A DNA stretch of 5,428 nucleotides from NCBI GenBank assembly GCA_947462175.1, contig CANHOE010000198.1, forward strand, positions 1-5,428, written 5' to 3'. The translations under genes were made by a program, and so were the position numbers. This stretch comes from Burkholderiales bacterium (GTDB taxonomy: Bacteria > Pseudomonadota > Gammaproteobacteria > Burkholderiales > Burkholderiaceae_C). The notes below the pieces were generated by a model. It made no database searches, was not told where the DNA came from, and saw nothing but the letters and a program-made list of their open reading frames with translations. Positions 5,101 through 5,428 of this stretch are shown piece by piece. Positions within the stretch are counted from its first letter, which is position 1; each line of letters starts with the position of its first letter.

Positions 5101-5349
5101 ATGCGGATGCTGTTGGGGTGCGTCTCCCTGCTGGTGGTCTTGGCCATCGTGGGCCTGCTCGCCAAGACGCAGTTGAAGCAGGTCAGCGGCCATGGCAATT
5201 CGGTGGTTGTCTTGCCGGCAGCGGCCTCGTCAGCGGACATCGACCCGGCGCTTGCGGCGACGCCCGCGCGAGACTTGCCGCGCCAGGTTCAAGACGATCT
5301 GGTTCGTGCGATGCAGTCGGCGCCCGCGCGCGGCGACGATTCCCGTTGA
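5101..5349 (+). CDS. Small single-pass membrane protein of unknown function
   Basis: I do not recognise this 82-residue protein. Residues 1-21 form a hydrophobic segment (MRMLLGCVSLLVVLAIVGLLA) followed by K22, Q24, K26 and Q27. That fits a signal anchor, possibly an uncleaved signal peptide, with the rest in the periplasm or cytoplasm. Residues 33-60 are Ala/Pro-rich with VVVLPAAASS, and the tail (about 58-82) is polar, with a possible short amphipathic helix RQVQDDLVRAMQSA at 61-74. No catalytic motif or paired cysteine is seen; the single Cys7 is too near the N-terminus to be a normal lipobox. The start has CGGGAA upstream. The stop is 10 nt before the probable tadA start, so the two are likely co-transcribed. 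Codon use and GC match the neighbours. Conservation beside tadA in related genomes would confirm that it is real. Confidence 0.72.
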   Translation: MRMLLGCVSLLVVLAIVGLLAKTQLKQVSGHGNSVVVLPAAASSADIDPALAATPARDLPRQVQDDLVRAMQSAPARGDDSR

Positions 5350-5359
5350 GCGGCCACCC

Positions 5360-5428
5360 ATGACTTCACCGATCTCGCCGCAGGACGAAGCGGCGATGCG
5401 CATCGCGCTCGATCAGGCGCAAAACGCC
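5360..5428 (+). CDS. tadA: Probable TadA, tRNA-specific adenosine deaminase (N-terminal fragment)
   Basis: Only 23 codons are visible before the right edge. They read MTSPISPQDEAAMRIALDQA and then QNA. The pattern with Met13, Ala16 and Leu17 followed by DQAQNA matches the first helix of bacterial TadA (WMRHALTLAKRA in E. coli), and I recall very similar ALDQAQNA starts in Burkholderiales TadA. TadA converts A34 to inosine in tRNA-Arg(ACG). The catalytic HAE and PCxxC zinc motifs would lie beyond the edge, so another cytidine-deaminase-like family member (for example a RibD-type protein) cannot be excluded. The start is ATG, 10 nt after the preceding stop, with only GAGCGG as a weak ribosome-binding site. 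Confidence 0.55.
   Translation, partial: MTSPISPQDEAAMRIALDQAQNA

Noticed and set aside
5101..5160. Lipobox-like LLGC at residues 4-7 of the small membrane protein
   Set aside because: The cysteine is at residue 7, with most of the hydrophobic segment after it. A lipoprotein signal needs the hydrophobic stretch before the cysteine.
1..5428. CRISPR arrays, insertion sequences, tRNA or rRNA genes, phage or defence genes
   Set aside because: No regularly spaced repeats, transposase motifs, tRNA-like TTCGA arms or rRNA sequence were seen. All major frames are metabolic or housekeeping genes.

Overview
The window is high-GC, densely coded DNA that looks proteobacterial, most likely a betaproteobacterium of the Burkholderiales. 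This placement is an inference from codon and protein flavour, the hopanoid gene set and the N-terminus of the last gene; no marker gene proves it. It is dominated by a hopanoid (bacterial sterol-like lipid) locus arranged as two divergent arms. No mobile element, CRISPR array, tRNA or rRNA was seen.

Left arm, minus strand (1-2486): the squalene-hopene cyclase gene shc (hpnF), followed one base after its stop by hpnG, a nucleoside-phosphorylase-family hopanoid gene that runs off the left edge. The hpnG start is a GTG and the gene is visible only as an edge fragment. Right arm, plus strand (2783-4968): ispH (HMBPP reductase of the MEP isoprenoid pathway), starting with TTG behind a good ribosome-binding site, overlaps by 4 nt the gene hpnH (radical-SAM adenosyl-hopene transferase).

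Together the genes span supply to product. IspH makes the C5 isoprenoid precursors. Shc cyclises squalene to diploptene/hopene. HpnH adds the 5'-deoxyadenosyl group of SAM to diploptene to give adenosylhopane, and HpnG removes adenine on the way to ribosylhopane and bacteriohopanepolyols. Enzymes that make squalene from farnesyl diphosphate (HpnC/D/E type) are not in the window.

The 296-nt divergent intergenic region (2487-2782) is the least explained part. It holds a long inverted repeat, a second hairpin, a terminator-like hairpin with a T-rich tail, short GCAAGG repeats and a 13-bp near-palindrome. It may be a structured leader or small RNA ahead of ispH, or a bidirectional promoter/operator. 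Downstream of hpnH, a 132-nt gap (4969-5100) holds a strong 15-bp hairpin without a U-tract. The right edge carries a small single-pass membrane protein of unknown function and then the first 23 codons of what is probably tadA (tRNA adenosine deaminase), outside the hopanoid module.

I see a known pathway in a slightly unusual arrangement, not a clearly new system. The best candidates for something undescribed are the structured divergent region and the small membrane protein.
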